Part shown: piece by piece, positions 1 through 5,691 of the stretch
Layout: every line of letters begins with the position of its first letter
Position numbering within the stretch: position 1 is the first letter of the stretch
NCBI GenBank assembly: GCA_002298885.1
Contig: DBMK01000159.1
Span: forward strand, 1 to 6,949
Length of the DNA: 6,949 nucleotides
Source: Anaerolineaceae bacterium UBA700
Lineage (GTDB): Bacteria; Chloroflexota; Anaerolineae; Anaerolineales; Anaerolineaceae
Reading direction: 5' to 3'
Made by a program: the position numbers and the translations under genes
Notes under the pieces: generated by a model
What the model was told of the DNA's origin: nothing
What the model saw: the letters and a program-made list of their open reading frames with translations, nothing else
Databases searched by the model: none

Positions 1-23
1 AAGCCGCCCTCATCGGGCGGCTT
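1..23. terminator. Hairpin, probable terminator of the WD40/esterase operon
   Basis: There is a perfect 9-bp inverted repeat, AAGCCGCCC (1-9) and GGGCGGCTT (15-23), with a 5-base loop. It lies 20 bases beyond the stop codon of the minus-strand WD40 gene, so it is well placed to end that operon. On the minus strand the T-tract that should follow lies outside the window and cannot be seen. Read on the plus strand, the hairpin is followed by TGTGCTG before a T-run at about 36-45. It could therefore also serve a plus-strand gene left of the window and be bidirectional. Confidence 0.7.
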
Positions 24-43
24 TGTGCTGCGTTTGTTTTTTT

Positions 44-2377
44 TTAAGGATTTACGCCCCAGATGTGAACGGCGCCATCGCCGGAGGTCAGAAGCAACCG
101 GGAATCGGAAGTGAATGCCACGGTTTGGCCTCCGCCGGGCAGGATGCGTAACAACTTGCCGTCGGACGCCCGGATCAGCAGGGTTACGGCAGTCCGGCCC
201 GGGAAGGTCTGTAACGGGTTTAGGATGCCACCGACGGCCATCAGCGACCCATCCGGCGAATACGCCAGACCGGCCGCCTCGCCAAACCCAGCCGCGTTGG
301 AATCGGCGGCCTTCACCAGCGATTGCAGATCCAGGCTCATCGAATCCGCACTATCCGCCAGGCGGCGGATTGCCAGGCTGCCGTCCGTCGTCAGCGAGGC
401 CAGCCAAGCGTTATCGGCTGAAAATGCCAGGCCGCTGACAGGTTTGGAATTTCCATCCAAAATCAACTCCAGCTTGCGGTCTGTCATGCCCCATAGCCAC
501 ACGCCGCCATTACTGTCCCCGCCCGCCAGCACGGTGCCGTCGGATGAAAAGGCCAATTGTTGCAGATGAACGTCTGGCCGGCCTATTGCCAGCAGCGATC
601 CATCCAAATGACCGGAGGGAACCGCATACAGACGCACAGCAGCATCCCTGGCTGAAGCAGCCAAATTGCCGGAAGGCGAAAAAACCAGCGGCCGAGTGAC
701 AAAATAAGGGAACACGAGCAGGTTTTGACCCGCGCCGCGCAGGCGCCAGCCTGCCGGTTTGCCGTTTCTAATTTCGTTGGTCAACAAAAGCGAATTATTT
801 GTAAATATCGGCTGCGTAGATCCGCTAAACGTTTCAGCCGCGCTGCCGTCAGCCAGGTTGAGCAGGGTAACCACCGGCCTGTCGGCGTACACGGCGGCGC
901 GCCGGTCATCCGGCGACAGGCTTCCCAGGGTCAGGCTGAGCGAGCCCCAATCCAGTGCCGTCACCAGGCTGCCATCGGTGGTGTTCCACTCACGGATACC
1001 AGCGTCCTGGCCACTGGTTACAGTTACGATGCGCGATCCATCCGGGGAAATTTCGGCCTGCTGCAGCGTGCTGGGGGTATTCGAGGGAGCACGTAAAATA
1101 CGAACCAGTTTTCCCGTGGCCGAAGCGTAAACTGTCGCCCCGCCGACTCTATTACTCCCCGCAGGCAGCAGGCCGGCAGCGATAACTTGGCTCCCGTCCG
1201 GCGAAAATTGGGGCATGGCGGCATCACAGGCGTAACCGCAGTTCAGCCGCTGGATAAGCTTCCCGGCGGTCGTATACAATTCAATCCTCCCGGCTGTCGG
1301 GTCCGGGATCGAAACAGCCGCCACACGGCTGTCGGGAGAAACGGCCATGCGGTAAATACTGCCCCCGGCGCGAAATTGTGAAACCAATTTCCCGTCAGGC
1401 AGGCTGAAGATAGAAACCTGCCCCGGGGAGGGGTAATTCGAATAAAGGTATAGCTGTTTCTCATCCGGCTGCACGACGTATGCCCCGCCGGATTCGATTG
1501 TAGCGGTTCGGGTCCAATCCCCGGTCTGCCAAACTTCCAGGTTCATGTTCCCTTCCTGGCTGCGGTCCTGCACCAACAGAAAGGAGCCGCCCGAGGTAAA
1601 ACTTACCCTGAGCACCTGGGAATATTCGCGATTGAACAGCTCTCTTCCGCCGGCCGTCTCCCAGGCATGCACGGAATTCCTGCTCGAGGTGACCAGCATT
1701 GAGCTGTTTGCGCTAAATTTTAATGTATTGACCTGTTGATGGCTCAGCCTGGCCAGCGGCGCGCCATCGGCTGCTTTCACCAAACGTACGCCATCGCCCT
1801 CCAGGACGGCCAGAACCTGGCCATCCGGAGAAAAGACGGGGCTGGACCCGGGCAAGTCGTAAAGCTGTTTCCAGTCCGCCGCCTGCCAGACTTGAACCAC
1901 TCCATTCGGGGAGCTTGCCGCCAGCATGCCCTGAGTGCTGTCTGTGACGTGTCCTTCGAAAAAGCGCGGCGCACCCAGCGCGCCATCTGCAAACACATAC
2001 GTCCCGATGGTCGCGCCGACCTCCAGCCAACGCCCATCCTGCGACCAGGACACATCCGTAATTCGCCCCTGGCCCCAGCGGGCCAGTTCAACCAGCCGGC
2101 TCACCTGGTCGGGAGCGATTGCCGCGGCAGGAGAAGAAAAGGGGGTGCCAGCCAGTGCCGGTTCCATCAGCGTTGGGGCAAGGGTTGGGGCAGGCGTTTC
2201 GGTTGGGGAGAGCGTTGGGACCAGGGTGTTTGTCGGCACCGGGGTGCTCGTCGCTGGCGGACGCGGCTCGACAGTTGCGGAAGGCAGTTGGGTGGTCGGA
2301 GATACAGTCCGGCTGGAGCAGGCTGTCAGCGAAAACAGAACCAACACTACAAGCGAATATTTACCCAAACGCGCCAT
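44..2377 (-). CDS. WD40-repeat beta-propeller lipoprotein
   Basis: This 777-residue exported protein has no recognisable catalytic site and probably acts as a surface scaffold or binding protein. Residues 1-20 form a lipoprotein signal peptide ending in the lipobox L-T-A-C20. Residues 21 to about 85 are a Pro/Thr/Ser-rich stalk. From about residue 95 to the C-terminus there are roughly 12-13 propeller-type repeats, marked by FSPDG-like turns (181-185, 391-395, 443-447, 566-570, 611-613, 706-710) and ending in V-W-L-W (626-629) and V-H-I-W (770-773). This number fits two propellers of six or seven blades. Cys380 and Cys384 are close enough to form a disulfide outside the cell. The ATG is supported by an AAGGGGG Shine-Dalgarno sequence just upstream. 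The gene follows the esterase gene by 15 bases, so the two are probably co-transcribed. The propeller and lipoprotein calls are firm; the ligand is unknown. Confidence 0.9.
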   Translation of the reverse strand: MARLGKYSLVVLVLFSLTACSSRTVSPTTQLPSATVEPRPPATSTPVPTNTLVPTLSPTETPAPTLAPTLMEPALAGTPFSSPAAAIAPDQVSRLVELARWGQGRITDVSWSQDGRWLEVGATIGTYVFADGALGAPRFFEGHVTDSTQGMLAASSPNGVVQVWQAADWKQLYDLPGSSPVFSPDGQVLAVLEGDGVRLVKAADGAPLARLSHQQVNTLKFSANSSMLVTSSRNSVHAWETAGGRELFNREYSQVLRVSFTSGGSFLLVQDRSQEGNMNLEVWQTGDWTRTATIESGGAYVVQPDEKQLYLYSNYPSPGQVSIFSLPDGKLVSQFRAGGSIYRMAVSPDSRVAAVSIPDPTAGRIELYTTAGKLIQRLNCGYACDAAMPQFSPDGSQVIAAGLLPAGSNRVGGATVYASATGKLVRILRAPSNTPSTLQQAEISPDGSRIVTVTSGQDAGIREWNTTDGSLVTALDWGSLSLTLGSLSPDDRRAAVYADRPVVTLLNLADGSAAETFSGSTQPIFTNNSLLLTNEIRNGKPAGWRLRGAGQNLLVFPYFVTRPLVFSPSGNLAASARDAAVRLYAVPSGHLDGSLLAIGRPDVHLQQLAFSSDGTVLAGGDSNGGVWLWGMTDRKLELILDGNSKPVSGLAFSADNAWLASLTTDGSLAIRRLADSADSMSLDLQSLVKAADSNAAGFGEAAGLAYSPDGSLMAVGGILNPLQTFPGRTAVTLLIRASDGKLLRILPGGGQTVAFTSDSRLLLTSGDGAVHIWGVNP

Positions 2378-2381
2378 GCTG

Positions 2382-2388
2382 CCCCCTT
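2382..2388 (-). promoter_or_regulatory. Shine-Dalgarno sequence for the WD40 lipoprotein gene
   Basis: The minus strand reads AAGGGGG just after the esterase stop codon; its AAGG core is 7 bases from the ATG at 2377. It supports this start and independent ribosome entry at the second gene of the operon. Confidence 0.7.
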
Positions 2389-2392
2389 AAGA

Positions 2393-3409
2393 TCAGGACT
2401 GAGGTGGAAATGCCCACTGCAAAAAGTCAGGGAGCACAGTCGACCAGGTCGCCGGGTCGTGCGTGCCGCCTTCAATCTGCACGTATTTATAATCGACCCC
2501 GCTTTGGTATCCCTTTTTGTTCAACTCGTCCAGCAGGTCGGTCGTGTCCTGGACCATATCAATCACGCCGTTCTTGTCGCGGTCGTTCGGGTCTTCGTTC
2601 GTCCCGGCCGAGAACCACATGCGCAGGGCCGGGCGGTTGGTGCTGTCGCGCACCATCTTTTGGGCCACCCGCGAGGCCAGCAGGGATTGGAGGTTATCGA
2701 CGTTGGTGCGCCACCAGAACGAGCCCGAGAATACGCCAACGATCCCAAACACGTCTGGGTGCTGCCAGGCAGCGTAGAAGGCGGTCAGCCCGCCCAGGGA
2801 CCAGCCCATGAAAGCAGTATTCTGCGGCCCCGGCAGGATGCGGTATTTACTCTCGATCGCCGGAATCACTTCCTTGAAAAGGAAGAAAAGATATGCCTGG
2901 GCATTGGCACCCAGGCCATCGGCATCTTTTATCGATCCGGTGCCGTATTCGTTAATGCGGTTATCATTGGCCGGGATGCCGACCACGACAATCTGCTCCA
3001 TCGATCCGGCTGCATAAAAACCGTTCAGGTACTGCTCCAGGGCCATGACCGGCAGGTCCTGGCCGTCGTTGGAGTAAAGTACCTTAAACCGCCGCTCCGG
3101 GCTGGTCTGGTAATCCGGGGGAAGATAAATGGTCAGGTCCCGGCTGTTGCCCAGGTAGAGTGAAGTGATTGGGAGTGTTTCAACCCGCACGGGCGGCAGA
3201 GGTGTGGCCGTAGGCGTTGGCGTGAGCGTGGGGGTCGGCGTGATGGTTGCCTTAGGAGTAAGGGTTACCGTTTCCGTCGGAAAAGGCGTAGCAGTGGAGG
3301 CAGGCAGAGGAGTCAATACGGAATTACGCCCCAGGTTACAACCTGCCAGCAGGCTTGCCAAAACCAATCCGCAGATAAATTTAAAGGTATACCGGTAGCT
3401 GCTTTTCAT
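2393..3409 (-). CDS. Lipoprotein esterase, alpha/beta-hydrolase (putative esterase family, PF00756-like)
   Basis: This 338-residue lipid-anchored hydrolase probably acts on an ester outside the membrane; the substrate cannot be told from sequence. The signal peptide ends in the lipobox L-A-G-C24. Residues 33-73 are a Thr/Pro repeat stalk. The hydrolase domain runs from about residue 75 to 336. It opens with a strand and loop containing YLPPDY (95-100) and a VLYSNDGQDL segment (110-119) typical of the family. The nucleophile elbow is G202-W-S204-L-G206, giving Ser204. The likely catalytic His is H317 in EGGTHD. The acid is probably among D273, D276 and D278. D276-R-D278-K-N280-G-V-I-D284 also resembles a calcium-binding loop. 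It is the first gene of a two-gene operon with the WD40 lipoprotein. A GAGG sequence 10 bases before the ATG (3420-3423) is a modest Shine-Dalgarno sequence. Confidence 0.88.
   Translation of the reverse strand: MKSSYRYTFKFICGLVLASLLAGCNLGRNSVLTPLPASTATPFPTETVTLTPKATITPTPTLTPTPTATPLPPVRVETLPITSLYLGNSRDLTIYLPPDYQTSPERRFKVLYSNDGQDLPVMALEQYLNGFYAAGSMEQIVVVGIPANDNRINEYGTGSIKDADGLGANAQAYLFFLFKEVIPAIESKYRILPGPQNTAFMGWSLGGLTAFYAAWQHPDVFGIVGVFSGSFWWRTNVDNLQSLLASRVAQKMVRDSTNRPALRMWFSAGTNEDPNDRDKNGVIDMVQDTTDLLDELNKKGYQSGVDYKYVQIEGGTHDPATWSTVLPDFLQWAFPPQS
3191..3313 (-). repeat. Low-complexity Thr/Pro stalk coding region of the esterase
   Basis: The codons for esterase residues 33-73 consist largely of repeated Thr-Pro pairs; on the plus strand they appear as short GGCGT/GGCGTG-like repeats. 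They encode a flexible stalk between the lipid anchor and the catalytic domain. The equivalent stalk of the WD40 lipoprotein lies at 2123-2317. This is a protein linker, not a genomic repeat array. Confidence 0.75.
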
Positions 3410-3452
3410 GAAGTATAAGCCTCGACGGAATAAGCGCGATAATTATAACCGA
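3410..3452. promoter_or_regulatory. Compact divergent promoter region, esterase operon and acetyltransferase
   Basis: The minus strand has a consensus -10 box TATAAT at 3447-3442, placing a start near 3435 and giving a leader of about 25 bases for the esterase operon. The best -35 candidate at 17-bp spacing (TTCGAT, 3470-3465) is weak. On the plus strand GATAAT (3438-3443) overlaps this box and lies 9 bases before the likely acetyltransferase ATG at 3453, but no convincing -35 is seen. The two -10 elements share bases, so the two directions may compete for polymerase. Confidence 0.55.
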
Positions 3453-4073
3453 ATGGAAAACAGCATCGAAATTCTGGCACTTTCCGGCGCCGAGACGGCA
3501 CCATTTTTCGACCGCATGGTCGAGGTCTATTCGGCTGCCTTTGAGGCCCCCCCGTACAGCAAAACCCTGGGAGATTTTTTGATTTTTTCCGGCCGGCTGC
3601 CGGTCCACGCCCGCTGGAAGGGCTTCAAATGTGTGATTGCTGTAGAAAAGACCGGGATTGGCCCAGCCGGCGCTGGCGCGCCGGAAGGAAAGCCAGTTGG
3701 GTTTGCCTACGGTTATACCAGCCGGCCGGATACGTGGTGGCGCCAGCAGTTGGCGGAAAAAATGAGCCGCGAGACCGCCGCCGCATGGCTGGCGGATTGT
3801 TTTGAATTCGTCGAGCTGGCCGTAATCCCGGAGCGGCAAGGGTTGGGGACCGGCGGCAGGCTGCACGATGCTCTCCTGGCCGGTCTAGGCCAGCAAACGG
3901 CGGTCCTCTCGACTATCCAGGGCGAGACGAACGCCCTGCACCTGTACCGCAAGCGCGGCTGGGTGTCCCTGCTTGACAATTTCCGCTTCGAAGGCGCACC
4001 GGAAGCCTACCTGATTATGGGGCTGCGCCTGCCGGTCAAACCGGCAGGCCGCAGCGAAACAGGACTCACTTAA
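3453..4073 (+). CDS. GNAT-family N-acetyltransferase
   Basis: This is a 206-residue cytoplasmic enzyme expected to transfer an acetyl group from acetyl-CoA to an amine; the acceptor is unknown. The acetyl-CoA-binding motif A lies at residues 121-142 (ELAVIPERQGLGTG core), with the pyrophosphate loop R128-Q-G-L-G132-T-G134. Motif B, with a tyrosine in the expected place, is in the ALHLYRKRGW segment (161-170). A GFAYGY strand (83-88) precedes motif A. Residues 66-80 form a Gly/Ala/Pro-rich loop. An in-frame ATG at 3408 would add 15 residues (mostly basic and Asn) and overlap the esterase start codon. I prefer 3453 because homology-like sequence begins there and because 3408 would place the start inside the divergent gene. 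No Shine-Dalgarno sequence is visible for either start. It lies 29 bases before the sigma gene. Confidence 0.82.
   Translation: MENSIEILALSGAETAPFFDRMVEVYSAAFEAPPYSKTLGDFLIFSGRLPVHARWKGFKCVIAVEKTGIGPAGAGAPEGKPVGFAYGYTSRPDTWWRQQLAEKMSRETAAAWLADCFEFVELAVIPERQGLGTGGRLHDALLAGLGQQTAVLSTIQGETNALHLYRKRGWVSLLDNFRFEGAPEAYLIMGLRLPVKPAGRSETGLT
4027..4049 (+). other. Strong stem-loop at the 3' end of the acetyltransferase gene
   Basis: There is a perfect 10-bp inverted repeat, GCCTGCCGGT and ACCGGCAGGC, with a 3-base CAA loop, inside codons for the last residues of the acetyltransferase. No T-run follows directly, so it is not a standard intrinsic terminator. It could pause or partly terminate transcription, or protect the 3' end of the message, before the promoter of the sigma gene. 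Confidence 0.5.
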
Positions 4074-4080
4074 TTGTCTA

Positions 4081-4103
4081 ATTTCCGATATAATTTATCA
4101 TAA
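4081..4103 (+). promoter_or_regulatory. Promoter of the sigma factor gene, with element shared by the downstream lipoprotein gene
   Basis: A consensus TATAAT lies at 4089-4094, with its last base 8 bases before the ATG at 4103. Transcription would therefore start at or next to the start codon. No good TTGACA-like -35 is found 16-19 bp upstream, which would suit use of an alternative sigma factor. The stretch starting ATTTCCG here matches 5578-5600, in front of the lipoprotein gene, at 18 of 23 positions. Confidence 0.55.
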
Positions 4104-4708
4104 TGGCGCCTGGACTGATTTCACTCGACCATTCAGATTCCCCGGATGACGAAGGCTTGATCCGGTCGATCATCGATGGGCAGTCAGCGGCGCTTGGACA
4201 GCTCTACGATCGCTACGGACGGCTCGTTTTCAGCCTGGCGTATCAGGTCATCGGCGACCCGGCTTCGGCGGAAGAAATCACTCAGGAAGTCTTCTTGCAG
4301 GTGTGGAATAAGGCCTTTACCTACCAATCGGCGCAGGGGAAAGTGACCACCTGGCTCATTTCAGTTGCCAGGCACCGGGCAATCGACGCCCTGCGGCGCA
4401 AAACCGCTCGGCCCGAAGGCCACCAGACCGAGCTCAGCGGCGACGACGAAATTGACCTGGTCGACCCGGTGGGCGTGGAGGACCAGGTGGAGGTCTCCCA
4501 ACGCAGCCAGGCTGTCCGCCGGGCCATCGCCCACCTGCCCCACGACCAGCGCCTGGCGCTGAGCATGGCCTATTTTAAAGGCATGACCCACCAGGAAGTG
4601 GCAGACGCAATCGGCGAGCCGCTGGGAACGGTCAAAACCCGCATCCGCCTGGCGATGATTAAGTTGCGACAATTATTGGAAGATGAAAACCTGGTCCGGC
4701 ACGAGTAA
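4103..4708 (+). CDS. ECF RNA polymerase sigma factor, SigK-like
   Basis: This 201-residue group IV sigma factor should direct RNA polymerase to a small set of promoters. Region 2 spans about residues 34-100: a LYDRYGRLVFSLAYQVIGD segment, the core-binding helix A55-EEITQEVFLQVW68, and TTWLISVARHRAIDALRRK (82-100), which carries the -10 recognition helix. An acidic linker follows (112-131). Region 4 spans about 133-192, with the helix-turn-helix THQEVADAI...GTVKTRIRLAMIKLRQ that reads the -35. The next gene encodes a RskA-type anti-sigma factor, which supports the SigK-like call. No Shine-Dalgarno sequence precedes the ATG; a TATAAT box lies only 8 bases upstream, so the message may be leaderless. 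The family is certain; the exact ECF subgroup is inferred. Confidence 0.93.
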   Translation: MAPGLISLDHSDSPDDEGLIRSIIDGQSAALGQLYDRYGRLVFSLAYQVIGDPASAEEITQEVFLQVWNKAFTYQSAQGKVTTWLISVARHRAIDALRRKTARPEGHQTELSGDDEIDLVDPVGVEDQVEVSQRSQAVRRAIAHLPHDQRLALSMAYFKGMTHQEVADAIGEPLGTVKTRIRLAMIKLRQLLEDENLVRHE

Positions 4709-4750
4709 ATCCAGAAACCAGGGACTTGCGTAGATATTGATGAGGAATGC

Positions 4751-4764
4751 GAGGTCCCCAAGGG
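4751..4764 (+). promoter_or_regulatory. Ribosome binding site that decides the anti-sigma start
   Basis: GAGGT at 4751-4755 lies 9 bases before the ATG at 4765, while AAGGG (4760-4764) abuts it. The alternative in-frame ATG at 4747 has a GAGGA that runs into the start codon with no spacing, so 4765 is preferred. Confidence 0.55.
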
Positions 4765-5475
4765 ATGATTAACGATCCATATTCTGAATCGATCCCAGCT
4801 TATGCCCTGGGCTGTCTCGAAAAGGCGGAGCAGGCGGAGCTTGAGCAGCACCTGGCCGTCTGCCCAGATTGCCAGGCAGAGCTGCGCGCCTATCAAAACC
4901 TGACCGAGGACCTGGCCTTGAGTGTCCCGGTAAAAGAACCTCCGGCCCGCTTGAAACAGGTGATTCTGCAAAAAACAACCCCGCCTGCGCCGGTATCGGC
5001 AAAAAAAGCCGAAGGGACCTGGTGGCAGCGCGCATTTGGCGCCCTCCAGCCGGCATGGGGAGCGCTCAGCCTGGTCATTATTATTGCGCTGGCTTCCACC
5101 AGCCTGGTATTGTGGCAGCAGGTGCAAAACGCGCCCAAAGTGCAGAACACCTTCCACGTCATTCCAATGAAAGCACCGGATTCCTCGCAGCAAGCCACCG
5201 CCCTGCTGGTGATCGACAACGTGGGCCATTACGGCAGCCTGGTGACGGATAAGCTGAAACCGCTCGGCAGCGACCAGCAGTACCAGCTCTGGCTGATTAA
5301 GGACGGCGTGCGCACGAACGGCGGTGTTTTCAGTGTTAACGATTCCGGTTACGGCTGGCTTAAAGTTGAAAGTAAAATATCCCTGCTGCAGTACCAATCT
5401 TTTGGCGTGACTATCGAACCCAAGGGCGGCAGCCCCGGTCCGACCGGGCCAAAAGTGCTCGGCGGCAATTTCTAG
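4765..5475 (+). CDS. Membrane anti-sigma factor, RskA family with zinc-binding (ZAS) domain
   Basis: This 236-residue, single-pass membrane protein should hold the preceding ECF sigma factor inactive and release it on an outside signal, usually through proteolysis. The cytoplasmic part (1 to about 90) carries the zinc-binding motif H29-L-A-V-C33-P-D-C36, with the helical ESIPAYALGCLEKAEQAELEQHL stretch before it (8-29 region). One membrane segment follows at about residues 101-117 (hydrophobic LSLVIIIALASTSLVLW). The outer domain (about 125-236) shows RskA hallmarks: YQLWLIKDG (173-181), FGVTIEP (213-219), and a GGSPGPTGPKVLGG tail. It starts 56 bases after the sigma stop with no promoter seen between, so the two are probably co-transcribed. 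An alternative start at 4747 would add six residues. A strong terminator follows the gene. Confidence 0.92.
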   Translation: MINDPYSESIPAYALGCLEKAEQAELEQHLAVCPDCQAELRAYQNLTEDLALSVPVKEPPARLKQVILQKTTPPAPVSAKKAEGTWWQRAFGALQPAWGALSLVIIIALASTSLVLWQQVQNAPKVQNTFHVIPMKAPDSSQQATALLVIDNVGHYGSLVTDKLKPLGSDQQYQLWLIKDGVRTNGGVFSVNDSGYGWLKVESKISLLQYQSFGVTIEPKGGSPGPTGPKVLGGNF

Positions 5476-5495
5476 ACAACCTGCCTGAGTTTTCT

Positions 5496-5541
5496 AAGCG
5501 GATGTTTGCCAATAAAATGGGCAAACATCCGCTTTCTTACT
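5496..5541 (+). terminator. Intrinsic terminator after the sigma/anti-sigma genes
   Basis: A perfect 15-bp stem (5496-5510 with 5520-5534, AAGCGGATGTTTGCC and its complement) encloses a 9-base A/T-rich loop and is followed by a T-rich tail (TCTTACTT). It begins 20 bases after the anti-sigma stop codon. It separates the sigma operon from the downstream lipoprotein gene, which must therefore have its own promoter. Confidence 0.85.
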
Positions 5542-5577
5542 TCTCCATTCCTTAAAGTCTGAATCAGGTCATGTTAT

Positions 5578-5600
5578 ATTTCCGTAATAATTGTTGATAA
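5578..5600 (+). promoter_or_regulatory. Candidate sigma-dependent promoter of the lipoprotein gene
   Basis: This stretch matches the region before the sigma gene (4081-4103) in the pattern ATTTCCG-N2-ATAATT-N2-T-N-ATAA, 18 of 23 bases. The base positions matching TATAAT there are AATAAT here (5586-5591). If used, it would give a leader of about 92 bases. The match is seen in the sequence; its role as a promoter for the local ECF sigma factor is inference. Both stretches are AT-rich, which raises the chance of coincidence. Confidence 0.4.
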
Positions 5601-5622
5601 ATAGGATAATTTTAATTGTAAT
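5594..5622 (+). promoter_or_regulatory. Housekeeping-type promoter of the lipoprotein gene
   Basis: TTGATA (5594-5599) and TGTAAT (5617-5622) each match the sigma-70 consensus at five of six positions and are separated by 17 bp, the optimal spacing. Transcription would start near 5629, giving a leader of about 63 bases. The first hexamer overlaps the end of the element shared with the sigma gene, so two overlapping promoters are possible. Confidence 0.55.
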
Positions 5623-5645
5623 ATTAATTTTCTGCGCAAGAATGG

Positions 5646-5669
5646 GTTTGGCTTGAAAAAAAGCCAAAC
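5646..5669 (+). promoter_or_regulatory. Leader hairpin upstream of the lipoprotein ribosome binding site
   Basis: GTTTGGCTT (5646-5654) and AAGCCAAAC (5661-5669) form a perfect 9-bp stem with a 6-base GAAAAA loop. A short weak T-run (TTTAT) follows, then the Shine-Dalgarno sequence 10 bases after the stem. It may stabilise the 5' end of the message or act as a weak attenuator. No known riboswitch fold is recognised. Confidence 0.5.
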
Positions 5670-5678
5670 TTTATAGGT

Positions 5679-5686
5679 AGGAGGAG
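5679..5686 (+). promoter_or_regulatory. Strong Shine-Dalgarno sequence of the lipoprotein gene
   Basis: AGGAGGAG lies 5 bases before the ATG at 5692. It is the strongest ribosome binding site in the window, fixes the start, and suggests high-level translation. Confidence 0.8.
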
Positions 5687-5691
5687 TAAAA

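Noticed and set aside
1736..3163. A 475-codon plus-strand open frame antisense to the esterase and WD40 genes
   Set aside because: It spans parts of two clear minus-strand genes, has no recognisable domain, and has low-complexity Arg/Gly/Gln composition typical of antisense frames in GC-rich DNA.
3191..3313. Short G/T-rich repeats resembling a satellite or CRISPR-like array
   Set aside because: They are Thr-Pro codons of a protein stalk in frame with the esterase; unit lengths are irregular and there are no spacers.
3408..3452. Longer N-terminus for the acetyltransferase from ATG 3408
   Set aside because: The added 15 residues are basic and not domain-like, the start would overlap the divergent esterase start codon, and the likely promoter would lie inside the coding sequence.
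3667..3684. CCGGCG/CGCCGG inverted repeat in the acetyltransferase gene
   Set aside because: It is only 6 bp within Gly/Ala/Pro codons in GC-rich DNA and is easily explained by composition.
4747..4764. Longer anti-sigma start at ATG 4747
   Set aside because: Its purine-rich upstream sequence abuts the codon with no spacing, while ATG 4765 has a better-placed GAGGT. It cannot be fully excluded.
4570..5397. A 275-codon minus-strand open frame across the sigma and anti-sigma genes
   Set aside because: Both genes on the plus strand are unmistakable family members; the antisense frame matches nothing and shows no ribosome binding site.
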